DNA of 43,195 nt from SAR202 cluster bacterium (GTDB lineage Bacteria; Chloroflexota; Dehalococcoidia; Lucifugimonadales; UBA3495), in NCBI GenBank assembly GCA_016872385.1, contig VGZV01000022.1, positions 1 through 43,195 of the forward strand, read 5' to 3'. The translations under genes were made by a program, and so were the position numbers. Positions 24,156-33,200 of the stretch are shown here, piece by piece. The notes beneath the pieces are model-generated. The model saw only the letters and a list, made by a program, of their open reading frames with translations, searched no databases and had not been told where the DNA came from. Position 1 is the first letter of the stretch; each line of letters starts with the position of its first letter.

Positions 24156-25016
24156 TTACCCCTGCCCTTCAGGTACGGGCAGGCCCAGCAGCCGGGCGGC
24201 GTTGGTTCCCAAGATTGCCGCCTGCTCAGCCTCGCCAAGTCCCGACTCCGCCACCTGGCGCAGCAACAGCTGGTGGCCCAGCAATGGATAGTCGGTGCCT
24301 AGCAGCAGGTGGTCTGCGCCTGCTAGCAAGGCAGCCACTGCAAAGACCTCTTTGCGGTAGAGAAAAGGCGAAGCCGCCGAGTCAAAATAGACGTTCTTCA
24401 GCGCTTCCGGCACTTCCGGCATCAGGGAATAAAAGGGGAGGCCGCCGCCCCAGTGCGCGCATATGATGACATTTTCCGGAAAGTTGCCAACGAAGCGGTA
24501 CAGTTTGCCCGGGGTGGTGTTTCCTTTCCCTGGATACGAGTGCCCCACGGGTTCCGAGGAATGGACTACCACGGGCATGCCAAGGCGCCTGGCAGCGTCC
24601 ATTACCGGCTGCATAGTTGAACGGTCGCCAATGTCAAATTCCTGGGTATCTGGGTGGATTTCACCAACGCCCTTTAGCCCTGCGGCGGCGCACCTTTCCA
24701 GTTCGGTCACCGCCATTGCACCCCACGCCGGGTTGACGGAGCAGAACCCGCTCAGCCGGCGGGGATAACGGCGCACCGAGTGGATGACATAATCATTCAC
24801 CTCTTGCGCCAGCGGCAAATCGGTCCACCCCATGCCCAAGGCCACGGCGTGGTCCACCCGGGACTGGTCCATTGCCGCCACCAACATATCAGCGTCAGCC
24901 ATCCGCGCGTCCGGTTTGGCAAACAGCGCCGCAAAGGTGGCGTCCCGGTTGCACAGCTCCGCCCAACGGGCAGGAAAGGTGGGCGGCAGGATATGACAGT
25001 GAAAATCAATTATCAT
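24156..25016 (-). CDS. Amidohydrolase family 2 protein (TIM-barrel hydrolase/decarboxylase)
   Basis: The 286-residue protein begins M-I-I-D-F-H-C-H, a metal-site pair close to the H-x-H of this family. It has H-S-S-E-P-V-G-H-S-Y in the middle, I-C-A-H-W-G-G-G-L-P-F (third His) and L-L-L-G-T-D-Y-P-L (final Asp). This set is typical of the amidohydrolase_2 group related to aminocarboxymuconate-semialdehyde decarboxylase and 4-oxalomesaconate hydratase. The second His of H-x-H is replaced in spacing by C (H-C-H), normal in many members. The substrate is unknown. It leads the operon with mug, thpR and alkA and is divergent from the transketolase genes. Confidence 0.88.
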   Translation of the reverse strand: MIIDFHCHILPPTFPARWAELCNRDATFAALFAKPDARMADADMLVAAMDQSRVDHAVALGMGWTDLPLAQEVNDYVIHSVRRYPRRLSGFCSVNPAWGAMAVTELERCAAAGLKGVGEIHPDTQEFDIGDRSTMQPVMDAARRLGMPVVVHSSEPVGHSYPGKGNTTPGKLYRFVGNFPENVIICAHWGGGLPFYSLMPEVPEALKNVYFDSAASPFLYRKEVFAVAALLAGADHLLLGTDYPLLGHQLLLRQVAESGLGEAEQAAILGTNAARLLGLPVPEGQG

Positions 25017-25078
25017 GCTATATATCCATTCAATGCTGCCGTCAGGCCGCCATTATAGGGGGAGTTAGGGGCCTTGGG

Positions 25079-25107
25079 TAGACAGCAGGTGCCAGCGGAT
25101 TTATAAT
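25079..25107 (+). promoter_or_regulatory. Transketolase operon promoter
   Basis: TAGACA (25079-25084) and a perfect TATAAT (25102-25107) are separated by 17 bases. Transcription would start near 25114, leaving a leader of about 45 bases to the AGGAGG site region. Confidence 0.7.
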
Positions 25108-25138
25108 TTTCAGCGCTCCAATCTGAAGGGAACCATTT

Positions 25139-25237
25139 ATGGTCAGGAGGGGAGGGCCATTTCTACAACCACCGCCAGACCGGCTACGTCCGGCAGAGGC
25201 AGCGTTGCGAGCAACGGTTCGCAACCCCATGAAATAG
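25139..25237 (+). other. Possible upstream ORF in the transketolase leader
   Basis: ATG 25139 with AAGGGA seven to eight bases upstream opens a 32-codon frame that ends in TAG five bases before the TTG at 25243. It overlaps the transketolase frame in another phase. It could couple translation to the TTG start, or be fortuitous. No protein features are visible. Confidence 0.3.
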
Positions 25238-26034
25238 CCCGGTTGCAGGCCATCGCCAAAGAGCTGCGCCGCGACGTGGTGCAGACCATCTATACTGGCG
25301 GCAGCGGGCATCCAGGCGGTTCCCTTTCCGAAATGGACATCCTGGTAACCCTTTATTTCCATGTTATGCGCCATGACCCCGCCAACCCTCGCTGGCCTGA
25401 CCGGGACCGGCTGATTCTCAGCAAAGGCCACGCCTCAGCGGGGTTGTATGCCGTGCTGGCCAAGGCGGGATATTTCCCCAAGGCGGAATTGCCCACCTTC
25501 CGTAAGCTGAACAGCCGTCTGCAAGGTCATGCTCACCCCATGACCCCCGGCGTGGAAATGAACTCCGGCTCCCTGGGCATGGGGCTGTCCTTTGCCCTGG
25601 GGTGCGCCCTGGCGGCTCGCCTGGACAAGCGCAGGTACAATGTATACGCACTGCTGGGCGACGGCGAGTGCGACGAGGGCCAGGTGTGGGAAGCAGCCAT
25701 GGCCGCGGCCCACCACCGGGCCACCAACCTTGTGGCCATTGTGGACCGCAACCGCATCCAGAATGACCGCACCACCGACGAAGTAATGAAGCTGGAACCT
25801 CTGGCTATGAAATGGCGGGCCTTTGGCTGGCGCGTCCTGGAAACCAATGGTCATGATTACACTGCGTTAATCAGCACGCTGGAAAGGGCCAGCCAGCGAC
25901 AGGGACGCCCAACAGCCATCATCGCCCACACAGTGAAGGGAAAAGGCGTCAGCTTTATGGAGAACAATCCATCTTTCCACGGCAAGGCCCCCAGCGCCCA
26001 GGAGTTGGAGAAGGCTCTCCAGGAGTTGGCCTGA
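25159..26034 (+). CDS. Transketolase, N-terminal (ThDP-binding) subunit
   Basis: The product has the first half of transketolase: G-S-G-H-P-G-G-S-L-S, K-G-H-A-S-A-G-L-Y, the ThDP motif G-D-G-E-C-D-E-G ending N-R-N, and a C-terminal H-T-V-K-G-K-G-V. The start is a real problem. The only canonical in-frame start is TTG 25243 (263 residues) with no ribosome site. The frame is open further upstream, and ATT 25159 stands eight bases after AGGAGG, giving 291 residues with a natural-looking Ser/Thr-rich leader. I list the longer form; the TTG form is still possible through the upstream ORF. Its stop overlaps the C-subunit start by one base (TGATG). Confidence 0.85.
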   Translation: MSTTTARPATSGRGSVASNGSQPHEIARLQAIAKELRRDVVQTIYTGGSGHPGGSLSEMDILVTLYFHVMRHDPANPRWPDRDRLILSKGHASAGLYAVLAKAGYFPKAELPTFRKLNSRLQGHAHPMTPGVEMNSGSLGMGLSFALGCALAARLDKRRYNVYALLGDGECDEGQVWEAAMAAAHHRATNLVAIVDRNRIQNDRTTDEVMKLEPLAMKWRAFGWRVLETNGHDYTALISTLERASQRQGRPTAIIAHTVKGKGVSFMENNPSFHGKAPSAQELEKALQELA

Positions 26035-26981
26035 TGGTATCCAAGCGTCCCAACGCCTCCACCCGCGAGACTTATGGCAAGACCCTGCTGGAAATGGCGG
26101 GGGAGTTTCCAGATATAGTAGTTTTGGGGGGCGATCTTAATGTCTCGGTGTTTACTCACCTGTGGCGGGACAAGCACCCGGACCGGTTCTTTGACTTTGG
26201 CCCGGCGGAGCAGAACCTGGTGGGCGTGAGCGCAGGGCTGGCGGCGTCCGGCAAGATTCCCTTTGTCAGCACTTTTGCCGTCTTTGGCACAGGGCGCCCC
26301 TTTGACCAGCTTAGGGTGCTGGTGGCCCAGCCGCACCTGAACGTAAAATTGGTGTGTACTCACGCGGGCTTGTTGACCGGCGAGGATGGCATGTCGGCCC
26401 AGGGAATCGAAGACCTGGCTTTGACTTGCTCGCTGCCCGGCTTTACCGTGGTTTCCCCCGCGGATAGCCCTGAGACGGCCCAGGTAATCCGGGCGGCGGC
26501 AGTGACGCCGGGGCCATTTTACGTGCGATTGTCCCGTGCGGCCACCCCGGTGGTGCATGGCCCGGGCTATCGCTTTAATCTGGGCTGTGCGGAGACCATG
26601 CGTGACGGGAGCGATGTGGCAATTCTGGCGACGGGGGTCATGGTCTCGGTGAGCCTGGATGCTGCTGAACTGCTGGCCCAGCAGGGAATCAACGCCAGGG
26701 TCATAAATGTCCATACTTTGAAACCGCTGGACGAGGAAGCTGTCGTTAGTGCCGCCAGGGACGCGGGCGCGGTAGTCACCGCTGAAGAGCATTACATCCA
26801 CGGCGGTCTGGGCAGCATTGTGTCCCAGGTGCTGGGGCAGAAGCGCCCCGTGCCGGTGGAAATGGTGGCTTTGGAAGGTTATGCGGAGTCGGCCCCGGCC
26901 CAAGAGTTGATGGTCAAGTACGGCCTTACTCCCCAGCGGGTGGCGGATGCGGCCCAGCGGGCCATCAAGCGCAAGGGATAG
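26034..26981 (+). CDS. Transketolase, C-terminal subunit
   Basis: The 315-residue protein is the second half of the split transketolase, as in many archaea and Chloroflexota: the pyrimidine-binding domain with catalytic Glu in A-E-Q-N-L-V-G-V-S-A-G-L-A, then the C-terminal domain with I-L-A-T-G-V-M-V and A-E-E-H-Y-I-H-G-G-L-G-S. With the N-subunit it interconverts pentose-phosphate sugars. Translation is coupled to the N-subunit by a one-base overlap. The stop codon is only two bases from that of the convergent 101-residue gene. Confidence 0.94.
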   Translation: MVSKRPNASTRETYGKTLLEMAGEFPDIVVLGGDLNVSVFTHLWRDKHPDRFFDFGPAEQNLVGVSAGLAASGKIPFVSTFAVFGTGRPFDQLRVLVAQPHLNVKLVCTHAGLLTGEDGMSAQGIEDLALTCSLPGFTVVSPADSPETAQVIRAAAVTPGPFYVRLSRAATPVVHGPGYRFNLGCAETMRDGSDVAILATGVMVSVSLDAAELLAQQGINARVINVHTLKPLDEEAVVSAARDAGAVVTAEEHYIHGGLGSIVSQVLGQKRPVPVEMVALEGYAESAPAQELMVKYGLTPQRVADAAQRAIKRKG

Positions 26982-26983
26982 CT

Positions 26984-27289
26984 TTAAAGTTCGTTGCCAT
27001 TTTCCCCAAAACCGTTGTCCGTGTAAACTCCCGTCTGCCTGCCCTGGAACACGTGTACAATGAACTCCTCCCTGGCAATGCCCACTGCATCCACCAGGTC
27101 CTCGTCCACGGTGTCAATCAGTTCTTGAATGGCCTCCTGGGTAAGGCTCTCGTCAACGGTCAGGGTCACGTGCACCACGTCATAGGTGAAGTGGATGTCC
27201 ACACGGCCTACCTGGCGGTCCTCTTCCAGCACGTTGTACGCTTCCGAGTAGGGAGTCCGGACTTCCCGCTCAAAGGTGAAATCAGCCAC
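26984..27289 (-). CDS. Conserved-looking acidic protein of unknown function
   Basis: This 101-residue protein starts at GTG 27289 with GGAGA six bases before it. I do not recognise the family. It is acidic and predicted to be mixed alpha/beta: alternating hydrophobic strand V-D-I-H-F-T-Y-D-V-V-H-V-T-L-T-V, a helix Q-E-A-I-Q-E-L-I-D-T-V-D-E-D-L-V, then E-E-F-I-V-H-V-F. A Gly/Asn-rich tail follows. No signal peptide or membrane segment. It follows proA by 14 bases and is probably the last gene of the proB operon. Confidence 0.7.
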   Translation of the reverse strand: MADFTFEREVRTPYSEAYNVLEEDRQVGRVDIHFTYDVVHVTLTVDESLTQEAIQELIDTVDEDLVDAVGIAREEFIVHVFQGRQTGVYTDNGFGENGNEL

Positions 27290-27303
27290 AGCGTGTCTCC
27301 TGC

Positions 27304-28581
27304 TTATTCGCGGACCTGGCCGCTGCCCATGACTATCCACTTGTAAGAAGTCAACTCCCGTAGTCCCATGGGGCCGCGGGCGTGGAACTTCTGGGTGCTG
27401 ATGCCCACTTCAGCGCCCAAGCCAAACTGGGAACCATCGGTGAACCTGGTGCTGGCGTTGACGTACACGGCAGCGGCATCCACTTCATTCAGAAAGCGCA
27501 TGGCTGCGGAGTAGTCTTCGGTGACAATGGCTTCCGAGTGGCCGGAGCCGTAGGTGTCAATGTGCTGAAGGGCTTCGTCCAGGGAGTCCACCACCTTCAC
27601 CGCAGCAATGAGCGCCAGGAACTCCTTGCCCCAGTCCTCTTCGGTAGCAGGGACCACTTTCGGCCCAACTTTCGGCCCCAGAATGCTAAGCGAGCGGTGG
27701 TCGCAGTGGAGCTCCACGCCGGCCTTCAAGAGCCTTTCTGCAATGCCCGGCAGACCTTCCGGCGCCGCCTGGGAATGGATTAGCACTGTGTCCAGGGCGT
27801 TACAAACCGTGGGCCGTTGCACCTTGGCGTTGAAAACGATGTTGGCCGCCATGTTCAGGTCCGCCGTGCGGTCCACGAAAGTGTGGCACACGCCCACGCC
27901 GCCAGTAACTACGGGCATGGCGGCGTTTTCCGCCACAAATTTGATAAGGCCCGCCCCGCCCCTGGGAATGAGCAGGTTGATGTACTCTTTCATGCCAAGC
28001 ATGGTCTCCACCAGGCTGCGGTCTGGGTTGTCCACGAATTGCACCGCATCCACCGGCACACCCGCCTCGGCGATGGCCCGGCGGATAAGCTGCGCCAGGG
28101 CCAGGTTGGAGCGCAGGCTCTCTTTGCCACCCCGCAGCAGACAGGCGTTGCCCGACTTGAGACACAGCGCCGCTATATCCACGGTAACGTTGGGGCGGCT
28201 CTCGTAAATGCTGCCGATGACGCCCAGGGGCACCCGCACCTTTCCGGTCCGCAGCCCGTTGGGCAGGGTGGTCATCTCCAGCGCCTCTCCTACGGGGTCC
28301 GGCAGGGCGGCGATGCTGCGCACATCCTTGGCCATGACCGCCAGCTGTTCCGGGTTCAGGAGCAGCCGGTCCAGCATAGCGGGTTCCATCCCGCCGGCCT
28401 GGGCAGCGCGATAGTCCTGGGCGTTGGCCGAGAGTACCTGGGACTGCTCCGTTTCCAGATACTTGGCAATGTTTTGCAGCGCCTGGTTCTTGATGCGGGT
28501 AGATAACCGCGCCAGCTTGCGGGCCGCCGCCTGGGCTGCCTGGCCTTGCTCCATCAATTGGTTAACGGCAGTGGTAGTCAT
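27304..28581 (-). CDS. proA: Glutamate-5-semialdehyde dehydrogenase
   Basis: The 425-residue enzyme reduces gamma-glutamyl phosphate in proline synthesis. Clear features are V-P-L-G-V-I-G-S-I-Y-E-S-R-P-N-V-T-V-D, L-L-R-G-G-K-E-S, L-I-P-R-G-G-A-G-L-I and the catalytic Cys in R-P-T-V-C-N-A-L-D-T, plus the C-terminal N-A-S-T-R-F-T-D-G-S-Q-F-G-L-G-A-E-V-G-I. Length is normal for the family. It is separated from proB by a 70-codon DUF2283 gene. Confidence 0.97.
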   Translation of the reverse strand: MTTTAVNQLMEQGQAAQAAARKLARLSTRIKNQALQNIAKYLETEQSQVLSANAQDYRAAQAGGMEPAMLDRLLLNPEQLAVMAKDVRSIAALPDPVGEALEMTTLPNGLRTGKVRVPLGVIGSIYESRPNVTVDIAALCLKSGNACLLRGGKESLRSNLALAQLIRRAIAEAGVPVDAVQFVDNPDRSLVETMLGMKEYINLLIPRGGAGLIKFVAENAAMPVVTGGVGVCHTFVDRTADLNMAANIVFNAKVQRPTVCNALDTVLIHSQAAPEGLPGIAERLLKAGVELHCDHRSLSILGPKVGPKVVPATEEDWGKEFLALIAAVKVVDSLDEALQHIDTYGSGHSEAIVTEDYSAAMRFLNEVDAAAVYVNASTRFTDGSQFGLGAEVGISTQKFHARGPMGLRELTSYKWIVMGSGQVRE

Positions 28582-28628
28582 GGGCCTCCACCGTAGAACG
28601 GCGCAAATTCATATCAATAATAACTGTA

Positions 28629-28841
28629 TTAAGCAGCAGGTTGACCTTGCAGTGTGACGCTTATTTCACCGGCGCGGACCAGTTGCCGCACAGACGCATT
28701 GAGGAATTCCACCGACACCGGTTCACTATCCTCCCCATAGCTGATGATCACCTCACCCCGCTCCCCCACGGCGGCCACTGGCGGAACGTCACGTAAGACG
28801 ACAATTAGTACGTCCGCATCGGGGTCATGCCGGATCTGCAT
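28629..28841 (-). CDS. DUF2283 domain protein
   Basis: The 70-residue protein opens M-Q-I-R-H-D-P-D-A-D-V-L-I-V-V-L-R-D and has G-E-V-I-I-S-Y-G-E-D-S-E-P-V-S-V-E-F-L-N-A-S, matching the short DUF2283 pattern (D-x-x-x-D-x-L-Y-I at the start and I-x-G-I-E-I-L-x-A-S later). Function is unknown; similar genes often lie near toxin-antitoxin loci. Here it lies between proB (eight bases downstream of its stop) and proA, so it is co-transcribed with proline genes. No partner toxin is visible. Confidence 0.75.
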   Translation of the reverse strand: MQIRHDPDADVLIVVLRDVPPVAAVGERGEVIISYGEDSEPVSVEFLNASVRQLVRAGEISVTLQGQPAA

Positions 28842-28849
28842 TGCTTTCG

Positions 28850-30037
28850 TTACAGCAGCACCAGGTTGTTGCGGTGCACCACCTCTTGCCCGTAGTGGTA
28901 GCCCAGGATGGCCGGTATCTGGTCCGAGCGCTGGCCTTGCACCCTCTGGATGTCCTTGGATGAATAATTAGCAATGCCACAGGCAATGCGGTCCCGGCCT
29001 TCCTCAACAATGAACACAATATCGCCTCGCTGGAACTCGCCCCGCACCAGCTTTACCCCGGCCGGCAGCAAGCTGCCCTTGCGGCGGGCCAATGCCGCCG
29101 CAGCGCCCGCGTCCACCACAATTTCGCCCCGGTAACTGATGCCGCCGAGCATCCACCGCTTGCGGGCCTCCAGTTTCTCCGCCGCCGGTTCAAACAAGGT
29201 GCCAATGGCCTGTCCCGTCACGGCCCGCAGCACCACGTCCTTGGCCTTGCCGTGGCACATTATCATGGGAATGCCCGCAGTGGTCACCAGGCGGGCGGCG
29301 TCTATCTTGGTGGGCATTCCGCCCCTGGCCCAGGCGTTGCGGTGTTCCCCGGCGGCAGCTTCAATGGAGGCATCCACCTGCTGCACCACCGGGATTAACC
29401 GGGCAGACGGGTCCACCCGGGGGTCGGCGGTGTAAAGCCCGTCAATGTCCGTAAGGATGAGCAGCAGGTCTGCGTCCACCAGGTTAGCCACCAGGGCCGA
29501 CAGGCGGTCATTGTCGCCAAACACTTCTCCGATTTCGTCCACCGCTACCACGTCGTTCTCATTGAGGATGGGCACTACGCCCAGCTCCAAGAGGCCCAGC
29601 AGAGTATTGCGGACGTTCAAGTAGGACTGCCGGTCGGATAGGTCTTTGATGGTCAGCAGGGTCTGGGCCACCTTCACCTGGTGCGCGGCAAATAACTCCT
29701 GGTAGGTGTGCATCAGGCGGCTCTGCCCCACCGCAGCCAGCACTTGCCGCGATGGAATATCCCGGCCCAGATAGTCCCAGTCCTCACCCAGCCCCTCCCT
29801 GCCCGCAGCAATGGCGCCGGAGGTCACCAGCAGCACCTCAGCATTCTGCTCGCGGCGCAGCCGGCTAATCTGCCGGGCCAGTTCGCCCATGGTATCCAGG
29901 TCCAGGCCGCGGCGCTTGCCTTCGGCCACGGTCAAGACACTGGTGCCTGCTTTGACGATGATGCGGCGATATTTGACTTCGGGCAGATTTTGGGTGTCTA
30001 GAGCCGTCTGTGCAGCAGTGCGGCCGCGGGTTGGCAT
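28850..30037 (-). CDS. proB: Glutamate 5-kinase
   Basis: The 395-residue enzyme catalyses the first step of proline synthesis. The amino-acid kinase domain shows I-I-V-K-A-G-T-S-V-L-T, L-V-T-S-G-A-I-A-A-G, L-N-E-N-D-V-V-A-V-D and F-G-D-N-D-R-L-S-A-L-V-A. A C-terminal PUA domain follows (G-A-A-A-A-L-A-R-R-K-G-S-L-L onward), the long form of the family. I chose ATG 30037 because the frame upstream adds an unconserved basic leader; about 24 residues precede the first kinase strand. The V-K-A-G-T (usually V-K-x-G-S/T) is acceptable. Confidence 0.95.
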   Translation of the reverse strand: MPTRGRTAAQTALDTQNLPEVKYRRIIVKAGTSVLTVAEGKRRGLDLDTMGELARQISRLRREQNAEVLLVTSGAIAAGREGLGEDWDYLGRDIPSRQVLAAVGQSRLMHTYQELFAAHQVKVAQTLLTIKDLSDRQSYLNVRNTLLGLLELGVVPILNENDVVAVDEIGEVFGDNDRLSALVANLVDADLLLILTDIDGLYTADPRVDPSARLIPVVQQVDASIEAAAGEHRNAWARGGMPTKIDAARLVTTAGIPMIMCHGKAKDVVLRAVTGQAIGTLFEPAAEKLEARKRWMLGGISYRGEIVVDAGAAAALARRKGSLLPAGVKLVRGEFQRGDIVFIVEEGRDRIACGIANYSSKDIQRVQGQRSDQIPAILGYHYGQEVVHRNNLVLL

Positions 30038-30172
30038 AGGGCCATTTCCTTTCGCCGCGGCAAAGAACAACCGGCGGCGGTATTGGTTCAAATTATAACA
30101 CGGCAGGAAGCTAAATCCCCGCCGTAGCGGCGGCTTCGCGTTCAACTGACCAAAATTTCGGCAGTCTAGAAC

Positions 30173-30202
30173 TTGTCCACTGTCGCCGTCCCATCCTAAA
30201 AT
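30173..30202 (+). promoter_or_regulatory. Possible mfd promoter
   Basis: TTGTCC (30173-30178) and TAAAAT (30197-30202) are 18 bases apart. The -10 matches 5 of 6. The start codon is about 95 bases downstream, leaving a leader that contains the palindromes at 30211-30241. Confidence 0.45.
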
Positions 30203-30210
30203 GATGATAG

Positions 30211-30241
30211 AGGGCTAGCCCTTCCAGCGGAGGGCCAGCCC
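30211..30241 (+). repeat. Paired palindromes in the mfd leader
   Basis: AGGGCTAGCCCT (30211-30222) is a perfect 12-base palindrome, followed after eight bases by AGGGCCAGCCC. The two can pair internally or with each other, giving alternative stems before CCTTT. A regulatory role in the mfd leader is possible but unproven. Confidence 0.45.
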
Positions 30242-30296
30242 CTTTAGACGTTGGCCCAACGCGCATTCGCCAAGGAGAAGATGGATAACCTGACCT

Positions 30297-33200
30297 ATGG
30301 CTCTTGAAGGAATTCTGGCTACCCTGTCGCGGCATCCGGAAATGCAGCGCCACCTGGCATCGGCCAGGGTCTCCCTGGCTTCCGTGTCTGGCCCGCCGGC
30401 GGACAAAAAGCCTCCCCTGCAAGTTACTCTGCGCCAGGGATCCCGCGCACCATGGGTGGCGGCATTGTGGCGCAGCATCCACACCCCTCTGGTGGTGATT
30501 ACACCGCGCTCCGAGGATGCCCGCCGTCTCCACGACCAGTTGCTAACTTACCTTGGCGAGTCCAACCCAATCTGCCTGCTGCCGGAGCCGGAAGTGCTGC
30601 CCTTTGAGCGCTTGGCAGTGGACGCCCGCACTGTAAGCACCCGGCTGGCAACTCTCTCGTTGCTGGCGGCCTGGGGCAGCAAATCCCGCAAGCAGGATGC
30701 GCCACCGCCGTTGGTCGTTGCATCTATGGGCGCGGCTTTGCACTTCACCCTCCCCCCGCAGGTAATGACTGGCGAAGGCGTGGCACTGCCCGGCGGGTTT
30801 AAGCCGACTTTAGGCCTGCTCGCAGGCGATCGAGTTTCGCGGTTGGACCAGCTGCTAGCAGGCTGGGCCGCTTTGGGCTACCGCCACGTGCCCGTGGTGG
30901 AGGCCCCCGGCTCCTTTGCCCAGCGGGGTGGCATTATTGACGTATTCCCGCCCCAGGATGAGCTGCCCAGCCGCATTGAGCTCTTCGACGACCAGGTAGA
31001 GACCATCCGCAAGTTTGACCCGGCCAGCCAGCGCTCCGTGGGGCAGGCCGAAAGCGTGACTCTTATTCCGGCCCGGGAGCAACTCCCGGCCCTGGCTGAC
31101 CCGGACAAAGTCCGTGAAATAGCAGGGCGCTGGGATTTTTCCCGCTGCCATCCCGACGTGCGCGCCCGCATGGAACAGGACCTGGCGGTCTTGCTGGAGG
31201 CTCCCAACCCTGAAGAGTTGTGCTTTTATAACGGCCTGCTGAACCGCGCTTCCTTGCTGGAATACATTCCAGCAGACTGTCTGCTGGTCTTGGACCGGCC
31301 TGGCCTGGTGGAGACCGAGGCTCGCGACCAGCAGGAAAAATACTTTCGGATGCGGGTCAACCGGGAACAGCGCGGGGAACTGCCCGTTGCCTTTCCGGAA
31401 CCTTACCTGTTGTGGGAACAGGCAGCGCCCCGCTTGAGTGAATTCCCCCAAGCGCATATGCAGAGCTTCCTGGCTCCTGACCTGGCGCTTTCTGGAACCA
31501 GCACTGCCCACGAAGGCCGGGAGGTCTTCAAGCCGGTTCCCTCCTACTTTGGACAGATGGGCCAGCTAATTGACAGCCTGCGCCAGCAGCAACAAGAACC
31601 AGGCCATGTGGTGGCGGTGGTCAGCCACCAGGCCCACGGCCGGGTGGCGGAACTGCTGAAAGAAGGTGGCGTGGCTGTTGCCGCGGTGGACTCGCTGGAG
31701 GAACCGCCGCAGCCTGGCCCGGTGTATTTGCTGCCGGGGTCCCTGCCCGAGGGCTGGCACTGCCAGGGAGCAGATTATGGGCTGACTCTGCTGACCGACA
31801 GTGAGCTTTTCGGCACGGCCAAGGAGCGCCGCCGGACGCGCAAGGGCACATGGGACGGGAGCAAAGGGCGAGCCGTAGCTTTGGCCGACCTGACGCCGGG
31901 CGCTTTTGTGGTGCACATTGACCACGGGGTGGGCCGTTTTGCCGGGACTACTCGCATGGGCGACAACGGCGATGCCCGGGAATACCTGGTCTTGGAGTAC
32001 GCCGACAATGACAAGCTGTATGTCCCCACGGAACACCTGGACCGGGTGGCCGCTTACGTAGGCCTGCAAGACCAGGACCCCACGCTGACCCGGCTGGGCA
32101 CTGCTGAGTGGACGCTGGTGAAGGAGCGGGTGAAGGGAGAGACCAAGGAACTGGCCCAGGAGCTGGTGCAGCTTTACGCTGCCCGCCAGGCTGCCCAGGG
32201 GCATCAGTTTGGCGCGGATACCGTGTGGCAGCGGGAGATGGAGGACGCCTTTCCTTATCAGGAGACCCCTGACCAGGCCAGGGCAGTGGACGAAGTGAAG
32301 GCGGACATGGAGCAGACCCGGCCCATGGACCGGCTGATTTGCGGCGATGTGGGCTACGGCAAGACCGAGGTAGCCCTGCGCGCGGCCTTCAAGGCCGTGG
32401 GCGACGGTATGCAGGTGGGGGTGCTGGTGCCCACCACGGTGCTGGCCCAGCAGCATTACACCACCTTCAGCGAGCGTCTCCAGGCCTTTCCTATCAAGGT
32501 GGAAGTGCTCAGCCGTTTCCGCACGCCCCGGGAACAGGAGCAAGTGGTAGATGACATAAAGCAGGGTAAGGTGGATATCGTTATCGGCACCCACCGGATG
32601 CTGCAAAAGGACGTGAAATTCAAGAACCTGGGGCTGGTGGTGGTGGACGAGGAGCAGCGTTTTGGCGTGGCCCACAAGGAGCACTTGAAGCGCCTGCGGC
32701 AGGAAGTGGATGTGCTAACGCTGACCGCCACACCGATCCCGCGCACCCTGCATATGGCCTTGTCTGGCATCCGGGACATGAGCCTGATGGAGACGCCGCC
32801 GGAGGCGCGCCTGCCAGTCAAGACCTTTGTATCGGAATACAGCGAAAACTTGATTAAGGAGGCCATCTTGCGGGAACTGGAGCGGGACGGGCAGGTGTTT
32901 TTCCTGCACAACCGGGTCAGGACCATCGAGGAGACAGCGGCCAAAATCTCGGAACTGGTGCCCCAGGCCAGGGTATTAATCGGCCACGGTCAGATGGCCG
33001 AGTCAGAGCTGGAGGATGTAATGGCGTCTTTCGGCAGGGGCGAAGCCGACGTGCTGGTGTGCACCACCATCATTGAGTCAGGCCTGGATTTGCCCAACGC
33101 CAACACGCTGATTCTGGACAACTCCGACCGCTTTGGCCTGGCCCAGCTATACCAGCTGCGCGGCCGCGTGGGCCGCGGCGACCACCGGGCCTACGCCTAC

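Noticed and set aside
31566..32684. A 372-codon minus-strand frame inside mfd
   Set aside because: Antisense shadow of the helicase domain of mfd; no family features and no ribosome site.
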